Assembly: GCA_000230935.2 (NCBI GenBank)
Contig: AGIQ01000002.1
Span: forward strand, 1,426,001 to 1,490,000
Length of the DNA: 64,000 nt
Direction of reading: 5' to 3'
From: Mycolicibacterium rhodesiae JS60
Lineage (GTDB): Bacteria > Actinomycetota > Actinomycetes > Mycobacteriales > Mycobacteriaceae
Part shown: positions 53,171-62,600 of the stretch, in pieces
Layout: the number at the start of each line of letters is the position of its first letter
Position numbering within the stretch: position 1 is the first letter of the stretch
The notes under the pieces: generated by a model
Databases searched by the model: none
What the model saw: only the letters and a program-made list of their open reading frames with translations
Told to the model about the DNA's origin: nothing
Made by a program: the position numbers and the translations under genes

Positions 53171-54283
53171 TCACTCGTCGTTGGAAAGGATCTCGGCAAG
53201 CATGGTGGCTCCGGGAAGCAGAGACAGGGCTGAAGCGCCGGCGGCCCAGTCGGACAGGTTGGGGTGATCGATCAGGTCGAGTCCCGTCATGATCGGGGAC
53301 TGCTGCGCGATTGCCATGCGCACGTCCTGCTCGTCGAGGGGGCGCCCGTCGAGCTGCCAGCCATACCCGAGCAGCTGATGCACCCGCGCCGCGAGCTCAT
53401 CCATCCGGAGCGGACCGTGTGCGGCGAGCACCCCGATCGTCAGCTCGGTGATCTCGGTAGTGAAGCCATCCCGCTCGAACGCCGACCGGAGGCGGCGCAC
53501 CACGGCGAGATCGTCACCGGCGGCTTTGGTGGGGGTGAGTACCCCGTGGCCCAGCCGGAGCAGTCCGACCTGGCGGAGCAGATCGTGCAGCGCCACCAGC
53601 GGAGGCAGGTTGTCCTCGGTGGAGACGGGTCGGTCGAGCGGATACCAGTGCGGGCGGTGTTTTTGCATGGCGCGCACCACCGTTCGCGGCAGCCGCCCAC
53701 CGGGAGTAAGTTTCACCCCATCGGCGAGAAGATCGAGCAGCAGCCGCACGGTTTCGGGCACCTCACCGACGACCCGCCGTACCCGCTGGTTCGTTGCAGC
53801 AAGGTCGAACGGCCGCAACCGGTTACCGGCCCAGCCGCGCAAACGCTCGTGCTCCGGATGTGCCGGGTCGGCAAGGACCCCGAGCAATTCGGCATAACCG
53901 CCGGGTCCGCCGCAGTCTTCAGGCGGACAGGCACCATGGCCGTCGACGCAGCCCGGCGTCGGATGGCCGCGGCCGAGGACCTCGACGTCGTGGACCCAGC
54001 CGTCGCCGAAGTCATAGAGGTATTCGAAACGGGTCCCGAGATCGGCCAGCCGCGTACAGGTTTCGTCGCGTTGATCCTCGGGCCACATCTCCTCGCCGGG
54101 GATCACCATCCCGTAGGTTGCCTGCGGCGTGACGAATTGGTGCAGGTGCGAATCAGTCCAGCCGATCGCGGCCTGCAGCAGCTCGTGCAGCTCCGGCAGG
54201 GTCGACGACGCAGGGACGTCGATCACTCGGGCGACCGCCGGCTCGACGCCGCGCAACACCGCCTTCAGGCGCGCGGTGTTCAT
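53171..54283 (-). CDS. pRiA4b ORF-3-like domain protein
   Basis: A 370-residue protein. Its N-terminal 180 residues match the plasmid pRiA4b ORF-3-like fold: LPELHELLQAAIGWTDSHLHQF, FEYLYDFGDGWVHDVEVLG and CPPEDCGGPGGY. A C-terminal helical extension (VRRLRSAFERDGFTTEIT) follows. The family is sometimes annotated as IS1096 passenger protein TnpR, but no transposase or terminal repeats are visible here. Function unknown. ATG 54283 is chosen because the domain begins there. Confidence 0.85.
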   Translation of the reverse strand: MNTARLKAVLRGVEPAVARVIDVPASSTLPELHELLQAAIGWTDSHLHQFVTPQATYGMVIPGEEMWPEDQRDETCTRLADLGTRFEYLYDFGDGWVHDVEVLGRGHPTPGCVDGHGACPPEDCGGPGGYAELLGVLADPAHPEHERLRGWAGNRLRPFDLAATNQRVRRVVGEVPETVRLLLDLLADGVKLTPGGRLPRTVVRAMQKHRPHWYPLDRPVSTEDNLPPLVALHDLLRQVGLLRLGHGVLTPTKAAGDDLAVVRRLRSAFERDGFTTEITELTIGVLAAHGPLRMDELAARVHQLLGYGWQLDGRPLDEQDVRMAIAQQSPIMTGLDLIDHPNLSDWAAGASALSLLPGATMLAEILSNDE

Positions 54284-54411
54284 CGGTGGATCACTGTGTG
54301 GTGCTTGCCGTCGAACGGTATTGACTCGAGGAGAGATTCGACCTCCTGCAACCGCGACTGGCATTTGGCTGCCTCTACAAGTGGATTTGCCAAGAGCACC
54401 CCGGCTACCAT

Positions 54412-54660
54412 CTACACGCCCTGATCAATCGCGGCGTCGAGGTCCCGACGAAACTGGTCAGGGTCGATACGGACACCCGCGCCGGCGATGCGCGCCAGGT
54501 CGTCACGGCTCGTGAACGTCTTGCGGCCAGGTTGAATAGGGCGAAGTTCGGCGACTGGCTCCCCGTGGCGGGTGATAACGAACGTCTCGCCCGCGGCCAC
54601 CGCATCCATGAGCTTCGCGCTCTCGTTGCGCAATTCGCGCTGGGCGATCGTCCTGGCCAC
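54412..54660 (-). CDS. Phd/YefM-family antitoxin
   Basis: An 82-residue antitoxin starting at GTG 54660: ARTIAQRELRNESAKLMDAV and AGETFVITRHGEPVAEL are the Phd/YefM DNA-binding fold, followed by an acidic toxin-binding tail (DPDQFRRDLDAAIDQG). Its own toxin is not next to it; the nearest is the VapC gene 93 bp upstream, which already has an antitoxin. Either this is an orphan or the three genes act together. Confidence 0.82.
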   Translation of the reverse strand: MARTIAQRELRNESAKLMDAVAAGETFVITRHGEPVAELRPIQPGRKTFTSRDDLARIAGAGVRIDPDQFRRDLDAAIDQGV

Positions 54661-54752
54661 GGCCCCAGCGTAGTGCGATGCGCTACGCCGGGCCACATGC
54701 CTCCTCCGGGATTGTGCGCCGCGGTGTGCGAAGGCGAGCGTGGCGGCAGCGA

Positions 54753-55148
54753 TCAACGTCGGCCTGACCGTGCAACTGCCAGCCCGAGGTCGGTTGCGCG
54801 AGTGGCGAGTCTGTCGTCAAAGGTGGCGACGGCGGCGTCGTGATGTTCTGCGGTGTAGAGGACGCAGCAGTCTGGCATCTTGAGGCCGGTGCTGGCCCGC
54901 AATTCGCCGAGGCGGCGAGCGGCTCCGGCCGGCAAATCCAAGGGTTCGACCCCGAGACGGGCCAGGAGTTGAGCCAGCCCGTCAGTCTGATCCGCACGAG
55001 CGGCGCCGACGTACACCTCCGCGAGGGTGACGACGCTCGACCCGAACGGCTCTGCAACATAGGACAACAGCAGTTCGGTGGCGTCGGCGTGATGCTGATC
55101 GGCCGACTCGAAATGCCCGATCAATATGCTGGCGTCGAGCACGATCAT
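54753..55148 (-). CDS. vapC: VapC-family PIN-domain toxin
   Basis: A 131-residue PIN nuclease: MIVLDASILIGHF (first Asp), the Glu in VVTLAEVYVGA, KMPDCCVLYTAE (second Asp) and AVATFDDRLA (third Asp). VapC toxins cleave RNA at defined sites. The start overlaps the stop of the upstream antitoxin-like gene (ATGA), the standard VapBC order. Confidence 0.9.
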   Translation of the reverse strand: MIVLDASILIGHFESADQHHADATELLLSYVAEPFGSSVVTLAEVYVGAARADQTDGLAQLLARLGVEPLDLPAGAARRLGELRASTGLKMPDCCVLYTAEHHDAAVATFDDRLATRATDLGLAVARSGRR

Positions 55149-55414
55149 TCAGGCCAGTCCTCGCGCAAGTCCGCGAGGTAGGTGGCACCGAACACTCCGC
55201 TGAGGGCGCCACCGGTGTCGACGACAGCTTTCCGGCGCTCGTCGTCTCTCTCAGTGCTGTTGTGCATGAGCCCGTTTCGCCCTTCGAGGACCAGGCGACG
55301 CAGTAATGCACCGGGCTTGTCAGCAAGGTCCGGCCACGCGCGGCGCGCTACCGCCAGGGCCTCACTGATCTCCTCGGTCTCGGTGATGGCGTGGCGCGGG
55401 CGACTGGTGGGCAT
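55145..55414 (-). CDS. vapB: VapB-like antitoxin
   Basis: An 89-residue protein (MPTSRPRHAITETEEISEAL) with a short helical DNA-binding part and a tail (GGALSGVFGATYLADLREDW) that could wrap the PIN toxin. The family is not sharply recognisable, but its position and 4-bp overlap with vapC identify it as the cognate antitoxin. The direct repeats just upstream are a likely self-regulatory site. Confidence 0.75.
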   Translation of the reverse strand: MPTSRPRHAITETEEISEALAVARRAWPDLADKPGALLRRLVLEGRNGLMHNSTERDDERRKAVVDTGGALSGVFGATYLADLREDWPE

Positions 55415-55419
55415 AGCGA

Positions 55420-55451
55420 AGTGTAACACCGAAGGTGGCAAGTGTGACACC
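55420..55451. promoter_or_regulatory. Repeated AGTGTnACACC sites, probable vapB operator
   Basis: AGTGTAACACC (55420-55430) and AGTGTGACACC (55441-55451) are direct repeats 21 bp apart, two helical turns, and each contains a GTGTnACAC palindrome. They lie between vapB and the divergent helicase gene. Confidence 0.6.
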
Positions 55452-55480
55452 GTGCGGACCCCCTAGCCTGTCCCCGCTTC

Positions 55481-58400
55481 ATGGCACGCTGTCAACGGCG
55501 CGACGGTGAGAGGAGAGCGGCGCGGATGCTCGTGCTACACGGGTTCTGGTCACTCGGGGACACCGAGGCGGGCGGACTGTGCCTGTGGGCCGAGGACCCC
55601 GAACGCACTGTGAAGAGCCCCAGTCAGGCGCTGCGTGTCGCCCGCCCGCACCCGTTCGCCGCGCCAGCCGACGTGGTGGCCGCGTTGGTCGGCGGCAAGG
55701 TCGATACCGAGGTCCTGCTGCTGCCCTCGGTACGGACGGCACCGCTGGATTCCCCCGAGTTGTTCCGTGCGGTGCCGCGACCAGACCCACGAACCCTGCC
55801 CGTCTTGTTGCCGTGGACGGTCCCGGTGGCGCGGTTGGACGCGGCCGAGGCGTTACGCGTATTCGGCGGAACGCACACCGACATCCGGTACGGCGCATCG
55901 GTGCGCTTCCTCATCTCGGTTGCCGAATTCGCCACCGGCCTGGTGCGCCGCGGGCAGGTGTTGCCGACCGTCACCGTCGACGAACTCGGGCCGGTGGCGC
56001 GGTGGCGGCCGGTGTTCGCCGGGCACGATGTCGTTGCCGTGAACTCGCTGACGACCGCCATGCCGCCGGTCTGCCGCGCACACGTGCCCGACGCTGTCCC
56101 GGACTCCCTCGTCGCCTCCGCGGTGGACGCACTGGTCGACGCATCCGTACGCGCTGCGCTTCCGGCCGGACTGGATCTAGCTCCACCGCGGCGCGGGCGT
56201 CGCCCCCAGCGGCCTCCCGCGGCAGAGGCATGGCTGGGTGCGTTGACCGGACCCGACGGGCGGTTCGACGCGGACACCGACGAAATCGCCGTGTTAGCAC
56301 AGCAATTGGCGCCGTGGGAGGAGATCGGATCGAGTAAGGTGGGCCCCGCCAGGGCGACGTTCCGGCTCACCGAAACCGAAAGCGACGAGCAGCACGGTTG
56401 GCGAGTGGAGTTCCTGCTGCAGTCGGCGTCGGATCTGAGCCTGCTGGTGGATGCGGACACGGTGTGGGACGACGAGGGAGGTCTTCGCCGCTGGCTGGAC
56501 CGTCCCCAGGAGTTGCTGCTCGCCGAACTCGGCCGTGCGGTCCGCGTCTATCCGGAGCTGGCGACTGGCCTGCGTACCGCCCGGCCGACCGGTCTGGATC
56601 TGGATACCGACGGCGCCTACCGGTTCCTGTCGACGGTTGCCCCGCTGCTCGACGGCGCAGGGTTCGGAGTGCTGCTGCCGTCGTGGTGGGATCGCGGACG
56701 CCGGGTGGGTCTGGCCGCATCAGCGGGTACCCCCGTGGACGGCGTGGTCGAGGGCGCCAGCCGATTCAGCCGCGACCAGCTGGTCGACTTTCGTTGGGAT
56801 CTGGCGGTCGGCGACGACACCCTGACCGACGACGAGATCGCCGCGCTGGCCGCGGCCAAGGCGCCATTGGTCCGGCTGCGCGGCCAGTGGGTGGCCGTCG
56901 ATCCCGAACAGCTGCGACGCGGTCTGGAGTTCTTGGAGCGCAACAGAAATGACACCGTCACCGTCGGCGAGGTGTTGGCGCTGGCCGCCGCGGCCGACGA
57001 CGCGGGCGTGCCGTTGGAGGTCGTCGCGGTGCGGGCTCAGGGGTGGCTCGGAGATCTGCTGAGCGGGGCCATCTCGGCGACCCTGCAGCCCTGCGAGCCA
57101 CCGCCGACCCTGGCCGCGGCACTGCGGCCCTATCAGCAGCGTGGTCTGTCGTGGCTGACCTTCCTGTCCACCCTGGGGCTGGGTGCCTGCCTGGCCGACG
57201 ACATGGGGCTCGGCAAGACAGTGCAGCTGCTGGCACTGGAATGCAGTGAACGGCACCAAGATTCGTTGACAGGCCCGACGCTGTTGATCTGTCCGATGTC
57301 ACTGGTCGGCAACTGGCAGCGGGAAGCGGCAAAGTTTGCGCCCGCACTGCGTGTCTACGCCCATCACGGTGCGGGGCGGTCCCGCGGGGATGCGTTCGAC
57401 GAACTCGTCTCCGACTCCGATCTGGTGGTCACCACCTATGCGACAGCGGTCCGCGACATCGAGCAGTTGGCCGACCGTCGATGGCACCGAGTGGTGCTTG
57501 ACGAGGCTCAAGCAGTGAAGAATCGGTTGTCTCAGGGCGCCAAGGCAATTCGGCGTCTGGATGCCGGGCACCGGGTGGCGCTGACCGGCACCCCGGTGGA
57601 GAACCGTCTGGCGGAACTGTTTTCGATCATCGACTTCCTCAACCCCGGCTTGCTCGGCTCCCCGGAGGCGTTTCGGACCCGCTATGCGATTCCGGTCGAG
57701 AGGTACGGCCACACCGAACCGGCCGAGCGGTTGCGCGCGATCACCCGGCCGTACATCCTGCGTCGGGTCAAGACCGACCCGACGATCATCGACGACCTGC
57801 CCGAGAAGATCGAAATCAAGCAGTACTGCCGGCTCACCGCCGAGCAGGCCTCGCTGTACCAGGTCGTCGTCGACGACATGATGACCAAGATCGAGGACGC
57901 AGACGGGATCACTCGGCGCGGCAACGTGCTTGCCGCCATGACCAAGCTCAAACAGGTCTGCAACCACCCCGCACAACTGCTGCACGACCACTCACCGATC
58001 GGCGAGCGGTCGGGCAAGCTGATCCGGTTCGAGGAGATCCTGGACGAGATCCTCGCCGAGGGGGACCGGGTGTTGTGCTTCACGCAATTCACCGAATTCG
58101 CCGAGATGCTGGTACCGCACCTGGCGGCCCGCTTCGGGCAGGACGTCGCCTATCTGCACGGCGGCACTCCCAAGACGCACCGTGACGAGATGGTCGCGGC
58201 GTTCCAGTCCGGCACGGGGCCGTCGATCTTCATCCTGTCGCTCAAGGCCGGAGGCACCGGGCTGACGCTGACCGCGGCCAACCACGTTGTGCACCTTGAC
58301 CGGTGGTGGAATCCGGCTGTCGAGAATCAGGCGACCGACCGGGCGTTTCGGATTGGTCAGCAGCGGAATGTCCAGGTGCACAAGTTCATCTGCTCAGGAA

Positions 58401-58549
58401 CCCTCGAGGAGCGGATCGACGACATGATCGAACAGAAGAAGGCGCTGGCGGACTTGGCGATGCGCGACGGCGAAGGATGGCTGACCGAGCTGTCGACGGG
58501 GGAGTTGCGGTCGCTGTTCGCGCTGTCGGAAGGAGCGGTCGGTGAGTAG
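55481..58549 (+). CDS. helZ: SNF2-family helicase HelZ
   Basis: A 1022-residue bacterial SWI2/SNF2 ATPase. An N-terminal SNF2-associated region of about 550 residues precedes the motor: LADDMGLGKTVQLLAL (motif I), VVLDEAQAVKN (motif II), ALTGTPVENRL, and C-terminal LHGGTPKTHRDEM and TDRAFRIGQQRNVQVHKFI (motif VI). Length and layout match M. tuberculosis HelZ (Rv2101). It probably remodels nucleoprotein complexes. It overlaps the SWIM-domain gene by 8 bp, a widespread pairing. Confidence 0.9.
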   Translation: MARCQRRDGERRAARMLVLHGFWSLGDTEAGGLCLWAEDPERTVKSPSQALRVARPHPFAAPADVVAALVGGKVDTEVLLLPSVRTAPLDSPELFRAVPRPDPRTLPVLLPWTVPVARLDAAEALRVFGGTHTDIRYGASVRFLISVAEFATGLVRRGQVLPTVTVDELGPVARWRPVFAGHDVVAVNSLTTAMPPVCRAHVPDAVPDSLVASAVDALVDASVRAALPAGLDLAPPRRGRRPQRPPAAEAWLGALTGPDGRFDADTDEIAVLAQQLAPWEEIGSSKVGPARATFRLTETESDEQHGWRVEFLLQSASDLSLLVDADTVWDDEGGLRRWLDRPQELLLAELGRAVRVYPELATGLRTARPTGLDLDTDGAYRFLSTVAPLLDGAGFGVLLPSWWDRGRRVGLAASAGTPVDGVVEGASRFSRDQLVDFRWDLAVGDDTLTDDEIAALAAAKAPLVRLRGQWVAVDPEQLRRGLEFLERNRNDTVTVGEVLALAAAADDAGVPLEVVAVRAQGWLGDLLSGAISATLQPCEPPPTLAAALRPYQQRGLSWLTFLSTLGLGACLADDMGLGKTVQLLALECSERHQDSLTGPTLLICPMSLVGNWQREAAKFAPALRVYAHHGAGRSRGDAFDELVSDSDLVVTTYATAVRDIEQLADRRWHRVVLDEAQAVKNRLSQGAKAIRRLDAGHRVALTGTPVENRLAELFSIIDFLNPGLLGSPEAFRTRYAIPVERYGHTEPAERLRAITRPYILRRVKTDPTIIDDLPEKIEIKQYCRLTAEQASLYQVVVDDMMTKIEDADGITRRGNVLAAMTKLKQVCNHPAQLLHDHSPIGERSGKLIRFEEILDEILAEGDRVLCFTQFTEFAEMLVPHLAARFGQDVAYLHGGTPKTHRDEMVAAFQSGTGPSIFILSLKAGGTGLTLTAANHVVHLDRWWNPAVENQATDRAFRIGQQRNVQVHKFICSGTLEERIDDMIEQKKALADLAMRDGEGWLTELSTGELRSLFALSEGAVGE

Positions 58550-59366
58550 CAGGTGGTACCCGCCGGCGTCGAAGCCGATCCGTGTCGCGAACGGCATCAA
58601 GTCGCGCAGCACCCGCGGGGCGATCGCCCAGACCTGGTGGTCGCAGCGATTCATCGAGGTGCTCGAGGGGTTCGGCTTGGGCACCCGGCTGCAGCGCGGG
58701 CGCAGCTACGCCCGCCAGGGGCAGGTGTTGGCCATCGAGGTCAGTCCGGGCCAGGTCGCCGCCGAGGTGCAGGGCAGTCGAGCCAGGCCCTATCGGGTAC
58801 GGATCGGCACCACGGCGTACGGGAAGTCCGACTGGACGCGAATCGAACAGCTTCTGGTCGAGAATGCCTGGTACACAGCGTCATTGCTGGCCGGTGAGAT
58901 GCCCGAGGATATCGAGGACGTGTTCTCCTCGGTAGGACTGCCGTTGTTCCCGGCCAGCGCGAAAGATCTGTCGCTGGACTGCTCGTGCCCGGACTCGGCG
59001 GTGCCGTGCAAACATCTGGCCGCGGTGTTCTATCTGCTGGCGGAGTCGTTCGACGACGACCCGTTCGCGATCCTGGCCTGGCGAGGGCGCGAGCGCGACG
59101 TGCTGCTGGCGAATCTGCAGGCCGCCCGGTCGAACGCCCCGGCGGCCGATCAGGCGCAGGCGTCGTGGCGACCGCTGGCCGAATGCATCGATTCGTTCTT
59201 CGCGGTCCAGTCGGAGATCCGCGCGGTCGAGCCCGCACCGATGTCGTCGGCGATCTTGCTGGATCAACTCCCCGACACCGGTGTGGCGGTGCGGGGGCAC
59301 TCATTCGTCGAACTCCTGCGGCCGGTGTATGCGGAGCTCGAGACGGAGTCGCGTGGTACCGAATAA
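58542..59366 (+). CDS. SWIM zinc-finger protein paired with HelZ
   Basis: A 274-residue protein with the SWIM finger [19 protein letters not shown] (CxCx6CxH, about residues 146-160). SWIM domains bind DNA or protein, and the gene commonly follows SNF2 helicases as an accessory subunit. It overlaps helZ by 8 bp. The N-terminus ([19 protein letters not shown]) is the conserved start of this family. Confidence 0.88.
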   Translation: MSSRWYPPASKPIRVANGIKSRSTRGAIAQTWWSQRFIEVLEGFGLGTRLQRGRSYARQGQVLAIEVSPGQVAAEVQGSRARPYRVRIGTTAYGKSDWTRIEQLLVENAWYTASLLAGEMPEDIEDVFSSVGLPLFPASAKDLSLDCSCPDSAVPCKHLAAVFYLLAESFDDDPFAILAWRGRERDVLLANLQAARSNAPAADQAQASWRPLAECIDSFFAVQSEIRAVEPAPMSSAILLDQLPDTGVAVRGHSFVELLRPVYAELETESRGTE

Positions 59367-59384
59367 AGTACCGAGTCTGGTACC
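59355..59384. promoter_or_regulatory. Triple GGTACC-type sites, probable toxin-antitoxin operator
   Basis: GGTACC (59355-59360), GTACC (59368-59372) and GGTACC (59379-59384) lie just before the RHH antitoxin ATG at 59393 and overlap the end of the SWIM gene. Repeated short palindromes at this position fit a ribbon-helix-helix operator. Confidence 0.55.
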
Positions 59385-59392
59385 TTGTCTGC

Positions 59393-59590
59393 ATGCCGGC
59401 CTTGAACATCAACTTCAGTGACGCAGAGATGGAACAGTTGCGCACTGCGGCAGCCGCGGACGAGCTGTCGCTGCGCGCATTTGTGCACCGCGCTGCCCTG
59501 GATGCCGCGAGCGACCACAAGCGTCGTGTTCGGGAAGGTGCGCGGATCGTCGCCGAGCGCAGCGCAGAGCTCAACCGCCGGCTGGCGTGA
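59393..59590 (+). CDS. Ribbon-helix-helix antitoxin
   Basis: A 65-residue protein beginning [20 protein letters not shown], a beta strand and helix typical of RHH antitoxins, with a charged C-terminal helix ([17 protein letters not shown]). The stop overlaps the start of a Doc-like toxin (GTGA). Expected to repress its own operon and neutralise the toxin. Confidence 0.85.
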   Translation: MPALNINFSDAEMEQLRTAAAADELSLRAFVHRAALDAASDHKRRVREGARIVAERSAELNRRLA

Positions 59591-59967
59591 CCGAGTACCT
59601 GGACCGCGACGATGTCCTGGTCGCCGGTGCTGCGGCCGTGGGGGTCGAGCTCAGGGTGGCCGACTACGGCCTGCTCGACGCGGCGGTGGCGCGGCCGCAG
59701 GCTACCGCCTTCGGCGTTGACGCCTATCCCGATCTCTTCACCAAAGCGGCGGCGCTGCTGCATTCGTTGGTGCGCAACCACGCGCTGGTCGACGGCAACA
59801 AGCGCACTGCATGGGCCGCCGCGTGGACGTTCCTGTACATCAACGGAGTCGAGTTGAACCCGGATTTCGATGTCGACGACGCAGAAGACTTCATGAATAC
59901 CGTTGCCGTCCAAGGTGATCTGGAACTGACGAAAATCGCGGAGAAGCTGCGCGCCGCGAGCCTGTAG
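59587..59967 (+). CDS. Doc-like Fic-fold toxin
   Basis: A 126-residue Fic-fold protein with the Doc motif [17 protein letters not shown] in place of NGR marks the Doc type, which phosphorylates EF-Tu rather than adenylylating. It starts at GTG 59587, coupled to the antitoxin. Length is normal for Doc. The first motif residues read HALV where HPFV is usual. Confidence 0.88.
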   Translation: MTEYLDRDDVLVAGAAAVGVELRVADYGLLDAAVARPQATAFGVDAYPDLFTKAAALLHSLVRNHALVDGNKRTAWAAAWTFLYINGVELNPDFDVDDAEDFMNTVAVQGDLELTKIAEKLRAASL

Positions 59968-60034
59968 TTATCGTGGTGCCTACTCGGACTTTTGCTCGAT
60001 AACTACAGTTTCGGCGAAGTCGAGCCTGGCCGCG

Positions 60035-60607
60035 TCAGCTGCCAGTCAACTCGTCGAGCGCGAATTCCATTGTCGTCGGCTCGTTCACACGGACCTTGCC
60101 GGCATCGAGGGCCGTCACGCGTCGATACAGATCGCCGTCGAGGCGGTAGACGAGAAACCGGTCATCCGTAGGCGCGTCGGCGTCGACGATCCAGTAGTGC
60201 TCGATGCCTGCCTTGGCGTACTCGTCCAGCTTCATGACGTGATCAGTTCCGCGCGAGCCCGGCGATACGATCTCCACGACGAGCACGACATCCGTTGCAG
60301 GAACCCGGGCAGGTCGCCCCTCGAAGACGCGATCTGGAATCACGACGATGTCGGGATCACGCACACTCGGCGGGAATGACGATCGTGTTATCACCTCGAT
60401 CTCGGGAACCGCCTCAAGACCGTCTGGCAGGTGATCCTCGAGGAGGCGGGTGAGCCGCCTCGAGATGCGCTGATGCCATAGTTCCGGGCGCGGCGACATG
60501 ATGAGGGTCCCCTCACTGAGTTCCCACCGTCGCGTCGGGTCGAGTTCAAGCCCATCCCACTGCTCGAGGCTCAGCAAACCACGCGGCAAGTGTGCAAGGT
60601 CGGACAC
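60035..60607 (-). CDS. Uma2-family PD-(D/E)XK protein
   Basis: A 190-residue Uma2/DUF820-type putative nuclease: RRWELSEGTLIMSPRPELWHQ, RDPDIVVIPDRVF (Asp) and VVLVVEIVSPGSRGTDHVMK (Glu-x-x core), then YAKAGIEHYWIVD. Members are widespread and mostly uncharacterised. GTG 60607 fits the domain start better than the ATG at 60655. Confidence 0.85.
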   Translation of the reverse strand: MSDLAHLPRGLLSLEQWDGLELDPTRRWELSEGTLIMSPRPELWHQRISRRLTRLLEDHLPDGLEAVPEIEVITRSSFPPSVRDPDIVVIPDRVFEGRPARVPATDVVLVVEIVSPGSRGTDHVMKLDEYAKAGIEHYWIVDADAPTDDRFLVYRLDGDLYRRVTALDAGKVRVNEPTTMEFALDELTGS

Positions 60608-60781
60608 TGCCCGCCTCCTTCGCCATGGACTCGAATACGTGCAGACTACGCGCAACGGCGATCACGTCCCAGTGTCGCGGAGTCCACCGACAACAATCGC
60701 GCGACCCACTGCCCAGTGCGACGGGCCATACATCGGGGACTGCCTTCCGGTGGAAAGCTCCATCACACTTCGGGCGAAAAG

Positions 60782-61264
60782 CTAACTGAGAGTGAATTTG
60801 ATCGCCGCCAGCTTGTTCACCTCGATCGCCTCGGCGAACTCCTCCAGCGTCGGGATCCGGTCGTCGCGGAACTGCAGCCCCATCATCCGCTGCGCCCGCT
60901 TCACCCCATAGGACATCGCGCACCGATGAAACAGATCCGCCGTCAGCGCCCGGTCCTCGACCAGCTCGCCCCGCATCGCCGTCTCGCGCCCCTCGTACAA
61001 CACCGACGCCGGCCCGCCGCCGCGGAAGTTCACCTTCCACACACTGCCGATCAACGCATACAGATCGCCGTCGATGTGATGCGCACTCACCGGAATGGTG
61101 AAGTCCCGTCCGGTCTTGCGGCCCTTGAAACTCAACACCATGAATTGCTTACGCAGCCCGCCGGCGAGCGGGGTGCGCAACAGATACCGCATGAGCGGGT
61201 TGACGGCCCGCATGATCGCATCCGGCGGAGGCGCCGGCGTGATCGCCGCTGTCTGATCTGCCAC
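60782..61264 (-). CDS. Nitroreductase/deazaflavin (F420)-dependent oxidoreductase, Ddn family
   Basis: A 160-residue protein of the Ddn/Rv3547-like fold: MVLSFKGRKTGRDFTIPVS, then GDLYALIGSVWKVNFRGGGPASVLY. These enzymes use reduced F420 to reduce quinones or other substrates. GTG 61264 is chosen from the domain start. Divergent from the GH16 gene. Confidence 0.82.
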   Translation of the reverse strand: MADQTAAITPAPPPDAIMRAVNPLMRYLLRTPLAGGLRKQFMVLSFKGRKTGRDFTIPVSAHHIDGDLYALIGSVWKVNFRGGGPASVLYEGRETAMRGELVEDRALTADLFHRCAMSYGVKRAQRMMGLQFRDDRIPTLEEFAEAIEVNKLAAIKFTLS

Positions 61265-61364
61265 GGCACCACGGTACGACCGCAACCCGCATAACCGCAG
61301 CTCAATACACACACAGCCGACCACAAGGTTGCGCCCCGCCGAAAGCACCGGCTTGTATGGGTCC

Positions 61365-62174
61365 ATGGATCGACGCCAGATGCTCATGACCACCGGCCTC
61401 GGCCTGCTGGTCGCCGCCACCAAGATCCCGCAGGCCGACGCCGCACCGACCACACCCGTCCCAGAAGCCCCGGCCCCGCAGACCTACCTCTTCCACGACG
61501 AGTTCGACGGCCCCGCCGGCTCGGCCCCCGACCCCGCGAAGTGGACCACCGCCCTGGCCCGCGAATCGATGGAAGACCCCACCTTCTGGGAGCTGCCCGA
61601 GAACGTCGGCCAATACCGCGACGACCGCCGCAACGTCTACCTCGACGGCAACTCCAACCTCGTCTTCCACGCCGCCAAGGACGGCCCCACCTACTACAGC
61701 GGCAAGATCTTCGGGAAGTGGCAGGGCGGCATCGGCCACACCTGGGAATCCCGGATGAAGATGGACTGCCTCACCCCGGGCTGCTGGCCCGCCTGGTACC
61801 TGTCCAACGAAAGCCCGGTCAACGGCGGCGAAGTCGACGTCATGGAGTGGTACGGCAACGGCAAATGGGCACCCGGCACCGCCGTGCACGCCAAACTCAA
61901 CGGCGGCGAACACGTCAGCCAGACCATCTCCGTCGACAGCGCCTGGCACACCTGGCGCGTGGTGTGGGACGACGCCGGCATGCGGTTCTCCAAGGACGGC
62001 GCCGCGCCATACTTCACCGTCCCGGCCCGCTCACTGCCCGACTGGCAGTTCAATGATCCTGGCTACCAAATGTTTCCGGTGTTCGACCTCGCGGTCGCGG
62101 GCTCCGGCGGCGGCGATCCCACCGGCGGCAAGTATCCGGCCAACATGCTGATCGACTACATCCGCGTCTGGTAG
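61365..62174 (+). CDS. Secreted glycoside hydrolase family 16 (beta-glucanase-like)
   Basis: A 269-residue exported enzyme. The N-terminus MDRRQMLMTTGLGLLVAA has the twin-arginine form. The GH16 core FHDEFDGPAGSAPDPAKWT is followed by the catalytic ExDxxE in GGEVDVMEWYG, then AVHAKLNGGEH and WHTWRVVWD. Likely substrate: beta-1,3-glucan or a related polysaccharide. ATG 61365 begins the signal peptide. Confidence 0.9.
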   Translation: MDRRQMLMTTGLGLLVAATKIPQADAAPTTPVPEAPAPQTYLFHDEFDGPAGSAPDPAKWTTALARESMEDPTFWELPENVGQYRDDRRNVYLDGNSNLVFHAAKDGPTYYSGKIFGKWQGGIGHTWESRMKMDCLTPGCWPAWYLSNESPVNGGEVDVMEWYGNGKWAPGTAVHAKLNGGEHVSQTISVDSAWHTWRVVWDDAGMRFSKDGAAPYFTVPARSLPDWQFNDPGYQMFPVFDLAVAGSGGGDPTGGKYPANMLIDYIRVW

Positions 62175-62600
62175 CGCCGAACGCACCGACACCGCTGACC
62201 AAGCAGCGCAACGAAGTTGACGCCCGTCAATCGTTTGCCACGAGCCTGGCGCAGTGTTGTCCACCACTCATTTATTTAGAAGTGATTCGTCTCACAAAGC
62301 CGAGAATGGTTTGCTGACAAAGCAATCCTCGATCATGGTCCATCCGCCACAGGTCATTGCGTCACAGGTTTTGGAAAAGTGCTGGAGCTAAACGGTTTTG
62401 ACGCGCATCTGCGGCCAGTGCCGCGACCCGCGTCCGACGAGCTTTGCGGTGACGGTGGCTCCCGCTAGGTAGCTTCGGTGAGTGGAGCGAGTAGCGCACT
62501 ACTCGTGCTCGGTTACGCACAGGTCAACTAGATTTTGACGCGCACGTAATCTTCCCGGGGACCTCCGCCCGCAAAGCGGCGGTCGGCGGCTCTCCGCCGA
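62175..62600. other. Non-coding region with repeats and a hairpin
   Basis: No convincing gene in 426 bp. TTTTGACGCGCA occurs twice in direct orientation (62396-62407 and 62533-62544). Between them GAGC-GAGTAG-CGCA-CTACTC-GT-GCTC (62485-62510) forms a hairpin. Just before the next ORF is a GC-rich stem-like stretch. It could be a regulatory or terminator region. Confidence 0.45.
62485..62510. repeat. Hairpin within the GH16 downstream region
   Basis: GAGTAG (62489-62494) and CTACTC (62499-62504) pair around CGCA; outer GAGC/GCTC arms add four more pairs with a two-base bulge. Possible terminator or small RNA element. Confidence 0.4.

Noticed and set aside
53171..54283. Insertion sequence (IS1096 TnpR-like annotation)
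   Set aside because: Only the pRiA4b ORF-3 domain is seen; there is no transposase, inverted terminal repeat or target duplication.
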